Shown one piece after another: positions 46,529-59,356 of a DNA stretch of 64,000 nt. The notes under the pieces were generated by a model, which worked only from the letters and a program-made list of their open reading frames with translations, was not told where the DNA came from and searched no databases. Location: contig JAPTYO010000013.1 of assembly GCA_036873135.1 (NCBI GenBank), positions 22,813,901 to 22,877,900 of the forward strand, given 5' to 3'. Every line of letters starts with the position of its first letter. The first letter of the stretch is position 1. Position numbers and translations under genes: made by a program. The DNA comes from Clarkia xantiana subsp. parviflora. Taxonomy: Eukaryota > Streptophyta > Magnoliopsida > Myrtales > Onagraceae.

Positions 46529-49500
46529 ATGAGGCGGCAGCTGAGAGTTTGGTGGCCGAAGCAGCTCCCTCCGTGCAAGCTGCAATCGCCTCCGCCTCCG
46601 CCTTCATCATACATCTTGTTTGGATGGGTCGTCTCTTCCTCTTCAGCGTCACTTGACATTGTAGTAGCTCTGGAAATGGATGAAGCCTCTCTGCCTCATC
46701 TCAATTCGAGTATAGAGGTACATGTATTCCATGATCAATTCTAGTTTCAGCATACTGTTTAGTTTTTTTTTTTTTTTTGGCCAAAGCATACTGTGTAGTT
46801 AGTTCATATAGGTATAACTACTTTTGTAATGTTGAATGCTGTTGAGTAAATTGTGGCAGTAACGTTTCTGCACTTCTCCAAGCTGTTGCAGTTATCTTTC
46901 TACTAAATGCAGCCTAAGTATTGAAAGTTAAAGAGGAAAGAGTCGAGATAAAGATGGAATAAGCACGAAATATGAAGGAGTGAAACCGGATAAACCGAAA
47001 TGCCCATCTGATCTACTAGCTTGATATTCTGCATAAACTAGCAAAAAGCTGCCTAATATTTATCATTGTTAGGGTAGGCAGATTGTTTTTATTGCTCAAG
47101 AATGAAATTTGCTTCAGCCTTAAGCTAATGAAAATCGGTGAATTTCTGCTGAAGGTATGTGAAACTGATTTTTGTTAATAATTTTACTTTTGCAATTCAA
47201 GAATATATTGCTATTGGACACAATTACAGGATGTTCTAAGAGGACAAGGCTAGTACTTATATTGCTATATATGTTGTGTGCTTGCAGGAGATCCTCTGTA
47301 AAGCAAATCGAGACATGCCAATATACTTGCAGAAGAAGTCATTCTTATCTGTCGTGGGTCAATATGTTACTGATATTCATAGCACACTCCCCAAAGTTTC
47401 AGAGGGAGTAGAAAAATTGCCTTCTTCCTCCTCTGTTGCTCCAACTGATTGCAATATGTGGATCAAGCTAGTGAATGGTTCTTACGGAAAGTATGGTAAA
47501 TTTTGGGTTCCCAAAGTGGAGAGCATTCATTTTAAAGGCGAATTGATGTCTCAGTGCGATGTACACGTATGTAAGTCATAACTACATTAGACATTCAGTT
47601 GGAGCTTTTTCTGATATATAAATAAATTTGACTTTTATCAATTTTTAAAATATTCAGGTGGTACTGTATAAAATTCCTAGATACGGATCTCATCACTTCT
47701 CCCTGAGTTATTCAGATTTCTCTAAGCAAGCCACAATTTCGCAAAAGAAGCCCCAGTGGCTTGTTAAACTTCAGATACAAAATTCAGTTGTTGACCTGGT
47801 AACGTTAAATTTAATTTCAGAGTCATTAATCATCACTATTTTCCCATATATACGACTGAAGCTATAATTCAATGCAGGATACAGTAATAGTTGCACTCAA
47901 TTGCTCTGCCGCTGTTGAAAGATATTTGAAGACAGATATTGGGACAAAGAAACACATTTGGGTTTCAATTGCTTCGAGGTGTTCCCTTTTAAGCCATGGA
48001 ATTCTCTTTATTGTTAATTCTTTAATACAGGAATACTTATTTCGTTGTGGATTTCAGGTATTACGTCTTCATGTGGCACTTGTTGGCTATAGTTACAGCT
48101 ACATTATCTTCTCTATTCTACATTATTCTTCAGTCTTTCTATTGCTGTTCAAGTGCTGACTTGGTTTCTTGGATATGGAGCTCATCAAGGATATTTGACA
48201 CAACATGGGCAAACATCAAAGTCCGGTCTTCTCAAATTTCATATTGGCCCATCTTTCTACTTGAAAGTGGCTCAAGGTAATCAACAAGTATGTTAGCACA
48301 TCTTTTAGTGGTTTGACTGAATTGACATATCTGCTTATGTTATTTTTAAACATGGCATCTCATATTAGTGCACGAGTTTTTTTAGTAACCATTAGAGGCT
48401 AGGATTAAAAAAAATTTGAACACAATGCAGTTAATTTCATTTCTTCGGAATTTTAAGTCTATACACTCTCTAGTTCTGCAGGTTATGTTGGAGACTCTGT
48501 AGCAGTTAATTTTATAGCATATCTAATTAGCTGGTCACTTTTATTTTGTTGTCTTACTCTGATTTCTATGTCTACCTTCTTGATAAGGTCCAATTCATGT
48601 GTGGAGTATGCTGAAAAGGCTGCACTTAGGAAGCACTCAATGTGGTCAAATTTAGCAGTCGATATTCTCCTTGGGAACTTCCTTGGTTGGGCGCTCTTGT
48701 TGCATGCAAAGTCTGTTTCCTCGTGTGTTTTGAGCTTTGGAAATGACGTGAGTAACTTATCTAGAACGGGGTGCGTTTGGTTAATGGGAGTCCCTGCCGG
48801 TTTCAAGTTGAACACAGAGGCTGCAGTAGTTCTTGGCACGATTTCTCTTCATGTGATTCAGATTTGGTCCACCTTGTTGGTTCTTGTCAGCTTTTTCTTG
48901 AACTATATCATTAAAGGACTCGCTTTATCAGGCATGGTATTTGGTGCAAGCTTATTTGCTGCTCTGGTAGTGGACTTAACTGTGATAGCATCGCTGCATC
49001 TCGCAACTCTTCATTGGTTGACTTCTCTTGTGTATTCACTCCAGACACAAGCTTTAGCTGCTCTTTGGCGTCTTTTCCGGTAATCTATTTCTTCTTTCTT
49101 GGGCAATATGCAAAATACTCTTTTTCTGGTCAAATTTTGGTTTTGCTGCTCTGTGAATATATCTAGATGGATGAGTTATCTTCCAAAGAAGTATCCACGC
49201 TTTCTGTTGCTTACTAGTTAGATTTACACTATATCCAGCAAAGGTAGTATCTTGCTAGTTTCAGCCAAATAAAGTTGCATACTAGTTAGATTACGATATA
49301 ATGCAAGGTTAATCCGTATTTTGAAGCTACTTATGATGTGGGTAATTTTGCATGCTTGCAGGGGTCAAAAGTTGAATCCTCTTCGAGTAAGATTGGATAG
49401 TTACGACTACACAGTGGAGCAACACATTGTCGGCTCTCTTCTCTTTACTCCCCTTCTACTTCTGCTACCAACAACCTCCGTCTTCTACATTTTCTTCACC

Positions 49501-50163
49501 ATTATGAGTTCATCCATCAGCATTATCTGCATAATGACCGAAGTTGTTATCTCCCTTATCCACGGGACACCTTATGTCAAAATATTCACATGGTTGGTGA
49601 ATCGAAAGAGATTTCCATCAGGAATATGGTTTGAAATTGCCTCAACCGTTGAATCTGGAAATGATCTTGTTTCATTCCTTCACAGTAATTTTCCAAGTAT
49701 TGGTAAGAATTGTTCGGTTTTCTCATAAAATCCAATTATAGTTTCTTAGCAGTTATTGATTCATCAATTAATTACGGGTTTTTCTTTTTTGTAACAGGAG
49801 ACATCACTAGACCACACTACGGAGAAGTTTTCTCTCAGAGGTTTAGATCCCTGGTTGTGGCGTCGGCATATGGAGCCCTCACTGGAAGAAGGTAAGTTTT
49901 CGTGCAGAGAGATTACATTAGTTTAGACCCACAAAGAAGGGGTTGAGTCTGAATCTACAACTGTGATTGGTTTAGACAAACCGTACAGTGACCGAGGTTT
50001 GGTGCTGTATTAACCTCTGTTTCTTGCTCTATCTAGGGTTCCACAGAGATTTGGGACTAGGGTTCCTGCTTCAACACCATGGATGGCCATCCCAGTTAAG
50101 GATTACTGGCTACTCTGTCGAGAATCGGTTCTTTCGTGTTCGGGAAATGGTGATTCAGTATAG
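46529..50163 (+). CDS. GPI1: GPI1 / PIG-Q: Gpi1 subunit of GPI-N-acetylglucosaminyltransferase
   Basis: Nine exons join in phase to 660 residues: 46529-46717, 47288-47566, 47658-47798, 47878-47978, 48058-48276, 48588-49079, 49362-49702, 49798-49891, 50037-50163. All introns are GT..AG; the acceptor before exon 6 (TTGATAAG) is weak but gives the only in-phase join. The start MRRQLRVWWPKQ is the first ATG of the frame and has the basic/Trp pattern seen in plant homologues. The C-terminal half is the Gpi1 domain (PF05024): GVPAGFKLN, HVIQIWSTL, several membrane helices (for example YYVFMWHLLAIVTATLSSLF; VGSLLFTPLLLLLPTT), FRGQKLNPLRVRLDSYDY. Known role: a stabilising membrane subunit of the ER complex that transfers GlcNAc to phosphatidylinositol, the first step of GPI-anchor synthesis. 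The frame is intact. A MITE ends 123 bp before the ATG. Confidence 0.93.
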
Positions 50164-51060
50164 CATCTCTACTCGCTGATGTAGCTTCTGCTTTGTTTAG
50201 TAGCTGTTTTGTTCCAGTTTTGTAGTATTTGTGGACACATTACATTGATTTGGCTAGACTTCCTCACTATATAGACTTTAATTTAGAATGTTTGTGGTGT
50301 TTATTTCTTGTGTTTTTTTTTTTATTTTCCTAAATGTGAACTTATAGAGGAATGACATTATTAATAGTGTAATGCAAACTTTAAGAGTATCTACATTTTT
50401 TATTTTTATTTTATGTACAGTTACATTCACCGTATTAGTAAAAATAGAATAAGTATAGTGCTTGTAAATTGTGAAGCATGCTAGAAAAATCCAAAAACAT
50501 ATAGCACTGCCATGCTTATCAAGCATATCCAAAACCAATGGAACTAATTTGCTAGGGTTTGTTTGTAATATTTGAAAAAAGTTGGGTTTAATGGTAACAT
50601 CTGAAAAAGTATTTGGGTGAACGAATTCATAAACTTTTTTCATTTAAAACAATTGAACTTCTAAAATCTTTTACGAGTATTGTGATCGACCTCGGCAAAT
50701 TAGTTCTCTTACTTTTGACGGAAAGGTTGCATTTAGGACGAAGTTAAAAACAACTTACATATACAAAAATTGACAAACTAAAAAAAAAAAAAACCATTTC
50801 TTACAAAAGTGTAAAAATTGGGGGCAAAGTGAAACTTCTTCTTCAATCTCATCTAAGGATAACACTCGTATTATACTTGCTCCAATTCTATACAAATTCC
50901 ATTTCGTACCGGGATCATCTCGATTCTTGTAACTCGATTCTTGTAAGGAATAACGTGTATTTTTCCGTTCTTATAGTCAACTGTGTACACATTGTTAACT
51001 TTATCTTGAACTTGAAAAGCAGCTAATCATCAATACATTAAAAGGGAGCCAAATAGATGA
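50164..51060. other. 3' UTR and spacer after GPI1
   Basis: The first 100-150 bp are probably the 3' UTR of GPI1. The rest is AT-rich with an A-run at 50780. No gene seen. Confidence 0.55.
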
Positions 51061-51066
51061 CACTAT

Positions 51067-51750
51067 TTGGATGCTCTCAAGTCTCAACTGGAAGAGCCAT
51101 GGACGAAAGTCACTGCCTCGGCACACTCAGTCCGGGTCAATTGCGGAGCTCCATCTCCGGCCAAAGCCAAGCCTACGCCTAAGCTTAAACCCGAAGCCTT
51201 CCCATCAAAGATGGCCTTGCTTTACCTCGCCTTCACCCCATCTTCCACCGTCGTCGCCACAAACTGAGGAACATACTACTCCCTCTTCCTCCGCACCGTC
51301 CCAATATCGACACAACCACCTCCCCCGAGCCCGCACAAGAACCCCCCGATACCCCCTCAACCACCACCACAAGCAACGAAACCACTCTCACAAACCCCCA
51401 GTCGGGTCTTTCCACCCACCCCATGAGCATCCACACCCCCTAAGCCTAAGCCGGAAGCCCCACCACAACGGATGGCTTTGTTCAACCTCGCATTCATCCA
51501 ACTCTCCTCATACGCCTCGGCACCACCACCACCGCCCACGAACTCCCGCACACCCTCACCACCACTCACTCACGTGCGCACTGCAGTGGCGCGTGTCATC
51601 CACGCGCCGCCTTGCGCGCGAACGCGCGGCCGTACGCGCTAGCACGCGCCTCCACCCGCCGCCACGGCCCAACTCTGCTGCCCCAATGCCGTGCGCCGGT
51701 CGCCTACGCCCCTCCACGCGCTGTCATGGATGTTGTTCACCGTTTTAAGC
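51067..51750 (+). other. GC-rich unrecognised segment with repeated peptide motif
   Basis: The composition changes sharply to C-rich. In one frame it reads DALKSQLEEPWTKV, then PKLKPEAFPSKMALLYLAF, and about 265 bp later PKPKPEAPPQRMALFNLAF, so an internal duplication exists. That frame has stops between the two copies. An alternative frame is open for 225 codons (51071-51748) but is only His/Pro/Ser low complexity. The end (51590-51690) is full of CGCGCG words. I do not recognise a gene; it may be a decayed or captured gene piece. Confidence 0.4.
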
Positions 51751-52370
51751 TCAAACGTGACTATATCTTGGCGGTGATGCTGTCAATGAGGAGTTCATAT
51801 GAATACATTGAATGCTACAATGGCTTGTTGAATTCAATCGCATAGCCTTTTTTCTTTGTGTTGTTCCTACATCTTATCGATTGGTCATGCATGCTGCTGG
51901 TGTTTTTAATGGGTAATTATATACAAGATGTACTACTGCCTCTTTCCTTGATATTATGGATTTACATACTATATTAGTGATTTTTCAAGTGCTTTAGACT
52001 TTTTATATATATATATATATATATATAAGGATTTTGGGCTGATATAGTAGTAAATCACACTTTATCAACACTTATGTTTTTTGTCATGATTTATTTCATT
52101 TTAACTAGATTGCAGAGGAGCGCAAGATGAGATAAATGGTTAATTTGGAAGCTTACGTTTTTTTTAGGTTATCATTCTGCATCCGATAAAATCTAGAAAG
52201 CTAAACAGGATTACTGCTCGAAAGGATTGTAGGCTGCCAAAATATATTTTTATTTTTTTCAAAAAAAAAAAACATTTTTAGAGCAATAAAATATCGTACT
52301 ATATTTTTAGTTTTTACACAAATTAATAGATTGTTGGAAAAAAGAGAAGAAAATATTAGTTATATATATA
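51750..52370. other. AT-rich spacer with microsatellite
   Basis: Includes a TA run at 52005-52027, an A-run at 52260-52272 and another TA run at 52363-52373. No gene. Confidence 0.6.
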
Positions 52371-52373
52371 TAT

Positions 52374-55300
52374 ACTAGAAGAGCAGCACGCGCGTTGCAC
52401 GTGTGGTCAACAAACAACGAATAACACATTTCTTTAATCTACACATTTGCACAGAACATATACCAAACTTGGATTACTTTACTATGAAAATTATCAGATA
52501 TCCCCGTCACGTTTCTTCTATATCCCACCACAACGATCGACTAAAACATTTAGCAAATGTGATGGCTCTTAGGCCACCATGATGTAACCAACTTTGTCGT
52601 AAGAATAAATCCAGCGACATGTGACAGTGGATCATCCTCATAGACCCTTGTACTATATGATTGCACCAAAACACTTGGCGTTATAAGTAATTATACTAAC
52701 CTATAAATATTTTCAAAAGAAAACCAGTTAATAGCCGATTAAGTTAGATAGGTTCGTCTTTGAGAGACGAAGCTCGTTGAAAAATGTTCTTTCATATTGG
52801 CATAGTAATTAGTGGGCACAGAGTGTCATAGAGGAGAAATGAATATGCAGAAAGCATACCAAAACTATACCCCACGAATATACCATGATTTTTCCACTAT
52901 AAAGCTGATTAACTGAAGACCCCAAGATGATCAAGGACATCAATAGGTGATTTCCTGCAATATTATAAGCATTTAATCAGAACACATTTCAAGTGACAGC
53001 CAATGTAGAATTTAACATTAACAAATACATAATAACACAGTAGCATCTTTATTCATGAGAAGCCACTTCATGAATGAATATATGTGGCATAAGATCACGT
53101 TGAAGAAGACAAAGTTCTTCCAAATTCTCCTAAACTCATTACTAACAAAATATTGAAGTTCAAAAAAGACATTACATCTCAAAGTCCTTATACTCTTAGA
53201 AGAACATTTCGAGTTGAACATACCCACCACTAAACATCAGAGAAAATTTTCCAATGCTCACATTACCATTCATATCAAGAAAAATATCCATACATCCAGC
53301 TAATTATACATCAGCCTTAGAAACAGGTGAATCTCCACCAACGTTCTAAAGCATAACCAAAGCCTTGTCAATAGCTTGGGAAGATGATCTTCTGATTACG
53401 ACCCAAAAACTCCAGCAGCAAAGAAACACAGATCAAAACGGTAAATAGATGAACTAATTACTAAGGTGATGAAGATGAGAGACCTTGAGGCCATTAAGGC
53501 CTCAACAGATAGAAGACCGCAAAGATTAATAATCAATGATCAAACATAACCGTAAAATACCAAAAGGGTTGTAAACCAATTATCAAATAAGCTCATATTA
53601 CATTTTTAAAGACTACTTGAACATGTAAGAGAAACATGTCTACACACATCAATTCAGATTCATTGTTGAAATTCACAAAATCCCATTTTGAATTATATGA
53701 ACCCGTATTGAGCAGGTTGAATTGCGTAATCACAAATCTATAGCCAAAAGCAATTGAAAATTGTTCAAGCGACCCAACTTCACAATTAAACGCATGCATT
53801 GGTTCGTTAGAAAGTTTATGCAATCACACTAACCAAAAAGCAAATTACAAATTCTGTTTATATGAGATTGAAATTGAGGGAAGAATGCACTTTAAACGAC
53901 ATCGGGGAGGCTTACCCGGTGAGAAAGGCTGACCATTCAGAAGCATACCAATTGAGAGTTGCAGGAAGTCGAACTATTCGAGCATTGAAGGAAGAAGAAC
54001 TGGTCGACTATTAAAGGAACAGAAGCGCAGTACCAATTGAATGTAGATTAATAATATTCCTGCAATAACTCTAAGCCAATTGATCATTCATGAAGAAGTA
54101 AGAGCTTACTTATTCTGAAACTTTTGCTCAGCTCCAGAATTTCGGGACAATCGAAATTGGGTTTCATGCTTCTTTGTTGCTGCAATAACACACACAATCA
54201 CTTATGTGCACTATACCTAATAAAATAGGAGGGGATTAATTAATCCCCTCTTATAAGAGCACTAAATAAACCTTAATCTTAGACAAATATTAAATAATCT
54301 GAAACTCGTTTGCTTAGTAAGATATCATTAATTTCTAGCAGAAGCACATATATATCAGTTCATACTCATGAATCATAAACTTGAATATGCAAATGATATA
54401 ACAAAATTTGAGCAAAACCTCTAGTTCTGCAACTGTCACAAATGCATAAATTTATTACAAAATAACATTGATCCATATACATGTAGATGAGTAAAATAAT
54501 CATTGCCCCTTCAAGTTTCAATTGAACCTGCAATTCTTTAATTATAGAGAACAAATTGAACAGAAGAACGTTGTTCCATATACATGTCGAAGAACAGATT
54601 GATCATTACCCTTGCAATTGAACTTGAAATTATTTAATTAGGGGTTTCAGAATATGCATTGAATAGTACAGAAACACATAAATTTCATATTCTATAGCAA
54701 TCCGATATAAAAGAGATGATTATCTCTTAGAAAAAGTCGACCTCCTAGGAAACTGACTGGTTAAAGCTACCGAAGCAGTCAACAGGTTGTTTCGTCTGCT
54801 CTGGGTTTCCTCGCCGTCGATTAGGTCCGGCGCATTGCACGATGACAAATTTCCAATCCGGAATCTACAGAGTCAGTGGAGGCATTGTTTTCTAGGGATC
54901 TAAATGAGTCGTCTCTCCTTCTTTGCGAACTGTAGCCTCTCTCTCGGTCTATCATTGTATTTGCTACTGGAGGACATGGATGACCACTTAGAGTTGGAGA
55001 AGGAACATGTGAAACCTAAAAGGCTAAAACAGTGAAACAAATAAATATTAGCCATGGAGTAATTGAAGAAAAATGACTTCGTGTACTGTTTACCATTGAC
55101 GACGGGGAATATAAGCATGTGTTCGGATGAGGAAGGGAAGAAACTTGTGAAAAGCGGCGCTTGAGGAGGGTATGAACAGTGATTTTTTTTTTATGACGTT
55201 TGGAAATAATTTGAGAAAGGAGCGCGCCATTTTCTTTGTGTGTGAGGACAATTTTTAAGTGAGGACAAATTTAAATATTGAGATTTTTAGTTATGTAATA

Positions 55301-55498
55301 GATTATAAATTTCGTCGGCCCAACTTTGTATCATAACTTCTTTTATCTATTTTTTAAATCTATTATAACAATTTATTACTCTTACATTTTTTTCAAAATA
55401 ATTTTGTCCACAATTTATTCGGATTCTAATTTATCTCTAAAATTAAATTATGAAAAGTTATAAAGTGTTGCGTGTGTAACATATGCGCCGGCACCTAG
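52374..55498 (+). mobile_element. Possible old Helitron-like element, about 3.1 kb
   Basis: The right end reads TGCGCCGGCACCTAG followed by T, fitting a Helitron CTRR terminus, preceded by a damaged hairpin (GCGTGTGTAACATATGCGC). The left end has TATACTAGAAGAGC then GCACGCGCGTTGCACGTG, a CG-rich motif that stands out in AT-rich DNA; no clear TC start can be fixed. The interior has no long ORF. Small minus-strand pieces (55118-54900, Arg/Lys-rich end) might be captured exons. Boundaries and class are inference. Confidence 0.35.
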
Positions 55499-55763
55499 TA
55501 TACATAAAATTATATTCATAAATGGAGTATGTGATAGAGAAAATGATGTGCAAGTGATGTACTTGAGAAGGATAAACAATTTTAAAAACATTTTATACTT
55601 TTTATCTTTTGTTATTGATTTTGAAGGTGCATTAAGCTGGAAAGAAAAAAAAAGATTTATATTTACCTGTCAAAGAATTTTTACTATATATTATATATGT
55701 TATTGTTAATATTTATACATATTTCTTAAAAACTTATTCAATATATATATATAATACATATAT

Positions 55764-55817
<54 letters not shown>

Positions 55818-56665
55818 TTCATACATAAAATTGATGTCTATTTCTGTTAATTCGTCAATTCAAAATAATTATTATGTTCTATATTATTTTTTTCAAATTA
55901 AATGAATGTGGTACTAATACTTAGTTTGGTTACGTATGTTTTGCTAATGTGACCTTTAGTTCAAACGTGTGCGTTTTAGTTACATACGTTTGCAAATTTA
56001 ATCGTTTGGTTACATTGATATCTTGGTAAAATAAAAAAGTTACACTTATATGAAATGTAAAAAATACCCATTGTATATTCTTTATTCTTCATAGTAATCA
56101 TCAAATTCGTGATTTTTTTTAAATGCACTTATTTATTTTTAGAAAACCGAGCTTGGTTCGAATTCGAACCATTGCCGCAGTTGTTGGGTAAATCTAACCT
56201 TGCAGCAGCAGCAAGAGTTGGATTCGAGCCTTGCAATCGTTTCAATAAAGAAATTGAAGTTTTTTTTTATGAAAAGAACTTATGAATTTGATGAAGAACA
56301 CAATGAAGAAAATGAATAACACGATGAATAATGACTAAAGAAAATAAGTTTGAACCATTTAATTAAATTTCGAAATGCATATAACTAAAAAATAGCGACA
56401 AAAAATAAAAGTCAATAGTCGATCACATTAAATAAACATAAATAACCAAATAATATATTAACTATATAAACTATACTTTTTACGTCACATGTGTACAATG
56501 CGTATGCAAACGATTCTAGTATATATGCATATATTAACATAATACTAAGAGTAACCAAGAATGATGGACTCACCATTGTCAATGGTCAATTCGTCCGTCA
56601 CTAGTAACAACACCACACCGTGAAAACTAAAACTAAAGATTATTTCATTAAGGTATGTTTGGTTA
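55499..56665. other. AT-rich intergenic with microsatellites
   Basis: A CA/TA-mixed microsatellite lies at 55742-55809, followed by a T run. No gene. The last bases before 56666 (TATGTTTGGTTA) match the kind of sequence that resumes at 57614, so the Helitron split an older repeat. Confidence 0.6.
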
Positions 56666-57613
56666 TCTATATATATAATAAAGGAATATGAGAGAGATTG
56701 AGTGTTTGTGGTGTTGCCACGTCAGCTTTTTTAGAGAGTGTGGTGTTGCCACGTAGGACTTTTACTCAGCACTCTGGAAGCAAATAATACAACTACATGT
56801 GTCATTTACTAACTTCATAAATAAAAAATAGAAAAAACCGCAGCCGTGATTAATGTCACGTACTCAATATTTTTATTAATTTGTTGATATTAATACACAA
56901 ATAATATGTGTTTTTGAAACAACAATAGTATGTGTTTTTTATATTTAATGATATTTTTATTTTTATATAAACAACAATTTCAAATAATTTGTGTTTTTGA
57001 AATATTTTTTATGTTGGTTATATAATTAAATTATATTTTATGTAGAATATAAAATCTATAGATATAATAAAGGAATATGAGAGAGATTGAGTGTTTGTGG
57101 TGTTGCCACGTCAGCTTTTTTAGAAAGTGCGCTGTTGCCACGTAGGACTTTTACTCAGCACTCTGGAAGCAAATAATACAACTACATTTGTCATTTACTA
57201 ACTTCAGCAAAAAAAAAAAAATCCGCAGCCGTGATTGATGTCACGTACTCAATATTTTTATTAATTTGTTGATATTAATACACAAATAATATGTGTTTTT
57301 GAAACAACAATTGAATGTGTTTTTTATATTTAATGATATCTATCTATCTATCTATCTATATATATAATAAAGAAATATGAGAGAGATTGAGTGTTTGTGG
57401 TGTTGCCACGTCAGCTTTTTTAGAGAGTGTGGTGTTGCCACGTAGGACTTTTATTATATATATAGATATTTAGAATATTTACACCATCTCAAGTTGCGCA
57501 TGAATACAACATCATAGTAATTATAATTTTAAAATTACAATTATCATCACTATTTTATTAGTTTTACGTATATCTTAAATTACCCCGCGCGTCGCGCGGG
57601 GACAGCATACTAG
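56666..57613 (+). mobile_element. Small non-autonomous Helitron with three tandem 5' ends, 948 bp
   Basis: 5' end TCTATATATATAATAAAGG after A; 3' end CATACTAG before T, with a perfect hairpin CCCCGCGCG-T-CGCGCGGGG (57583-57601) eight bases before the CTAG. Insertion between A and T and no target duplication fit Helitrons. The 5'-terminal block (TCTATA..AATAAAGGAATATG..GTTGCCACGTCAGC) recurs at 57055 and 57355, so three left ends share one right end. No coding sequence. Confidence 0.87.
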
Positions 57614-58332
57614 TTGGGAATGGGTAATCCTATGATGTTGTTTGGTTCTTAAATTATGTGGAACTAGCCACTAACCCCGCGGGAAAAAATTCCAAATAAA
57701 ATTAAAATTAAAAAAAAAATTTATCTTAATTTATTAATTATGCAACGTTATTTTAAAACCACCTTAGAAGGTGTCTCAATCAAACTATAAATTTATCTTT
57801 AAATAGTAACTTGTGATGATTTATTGCTTTATTGATGTAGAAATTTAAATAGGATAGAATTTATTTATTTTAATATAAAATTGCTTTATATTTTATGTAT
57901 AAATTTATAGAGTCCTAATTAAATTAGTAAATAATGGAAAAAAATACACACATTTCATTAATATATATAAGTACTTATTATATGAGTGTTAATTTAAACC
58001 ATTATGATAGGTACATACTTACACAATCATTTATAAAAGTCGAGTTTTTGTCACATTAATGGCATTAAATCCATGTAAATTAAAAAATATTTATGTTGTA
58101 CAGTGTTTGGTGCATACTGCAGTAGCACATAAGCAACGTTGTAATCAAAGAGAAAATAATTAAAAATAATAATACAATAGCTAATCATTATTTATTATAA
58201 TAAACCCTAATAGAGAGTTATTAACGTTGCATATTAAAAAAACTAATTTGATTCTTACGACCTTTATCTATCTATATATATATAAATTCACCAAATTAAT
58301 AAAGTTCAATATAATAAATCTAAGAGTATGTA

Positions 58333-58387
<55 letters not shown>

Positions 58388-59190
58388 TTTTTTTGTTATA
58401 GTTGGATGATTATATTGTAAGTGCAATACTTATTGTTCTAGATAGAGCTCATCATATCTATTATATTACGAATAAACACAATAAATCGATAAGAAACAAA
58501 TTTGTCTAATTAATTAGATGATAAGTAAAATAAAAACACACAACAAACCAACAATGTCTAGTATGATTTGTGCAGTTTGCCGACTAAGCAGCAATGAGCT
58601 ACACCTACCTTCCCTTGTCTTTAATTGGATTGTACAATTATAAAGTCATATTCTGTCTGCAAGCAAATCAAAACATCACTAAGATACATATGAAAGTTTC
58701 TAAATAACTAAGTAATCCAATACGAAAATAATACTTGTTCATGATTGTTTCTAACCATTGAAGCTGACCATGTGTTTAGCTGGGAGACTAACATGTTCTT
58801 CGAAAGACACAACCCTAAGTATAATGTGCGATCTCCTTCTGAAATTCCGCCCCTAGCGTCCCCAGTTCCTGAGCAAAATTCTGTAACAGTCTTGATACCA
58901 CCAACGACGTATCATCTGATAGCACTACAAACACAAAAGAAACTCCGTCACACAAGTCAGCCGTATACACCGAAGGTTACTACTAATTAGCGAGAGAATA
59001 ATTTAAACATTTATTTTATTTCTTGCTGCAGAACCCTACCTTGAGAGGATGAAATAATAAACAATTAGAGTGCTGAAATTCTTTTCTTATTACTAAACCC
59101 TAAAACTTTACTATGTATATATAATGATAATTAAGTTTAGTATATTTATATACTCACGTTATTTTTTAAGACTATATATATATATATATA
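57614..59190. other. AT-rich intergenic, no supported gene
   Basis: Contains a TA microsatellite at about 58337-58379. The ORF at 58745-58990 (81 codons) has no recognisable motif, and no splice partners are evident. Confidence 0.55.
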
Positions 59191-59356
59191 TATATATTCT
59201 TTAATAACATCTAAATTTGACCGATAGGACTATTATTAAAGGTTTATATATGTAGCAATGTTTATAATACATTATTATATTATAATAGTATATATATATA
59301 TATATATATAAATATAAATATACACTCTTTAACAACTTCTAAATTTAACCGATATG

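Noticed and set aside
51071..51748. 225-codon plus-strand ORF
   Set aside because: Composed of His/Pro/Ser/Arg low complexity caused by C-rich DNA; no domain, and another frame carries the more protein-like motifs.
58227..58409. 60-codon ORF with repeated Ile-Tyr
   Set aside because: It is a translated TA microsatellite.
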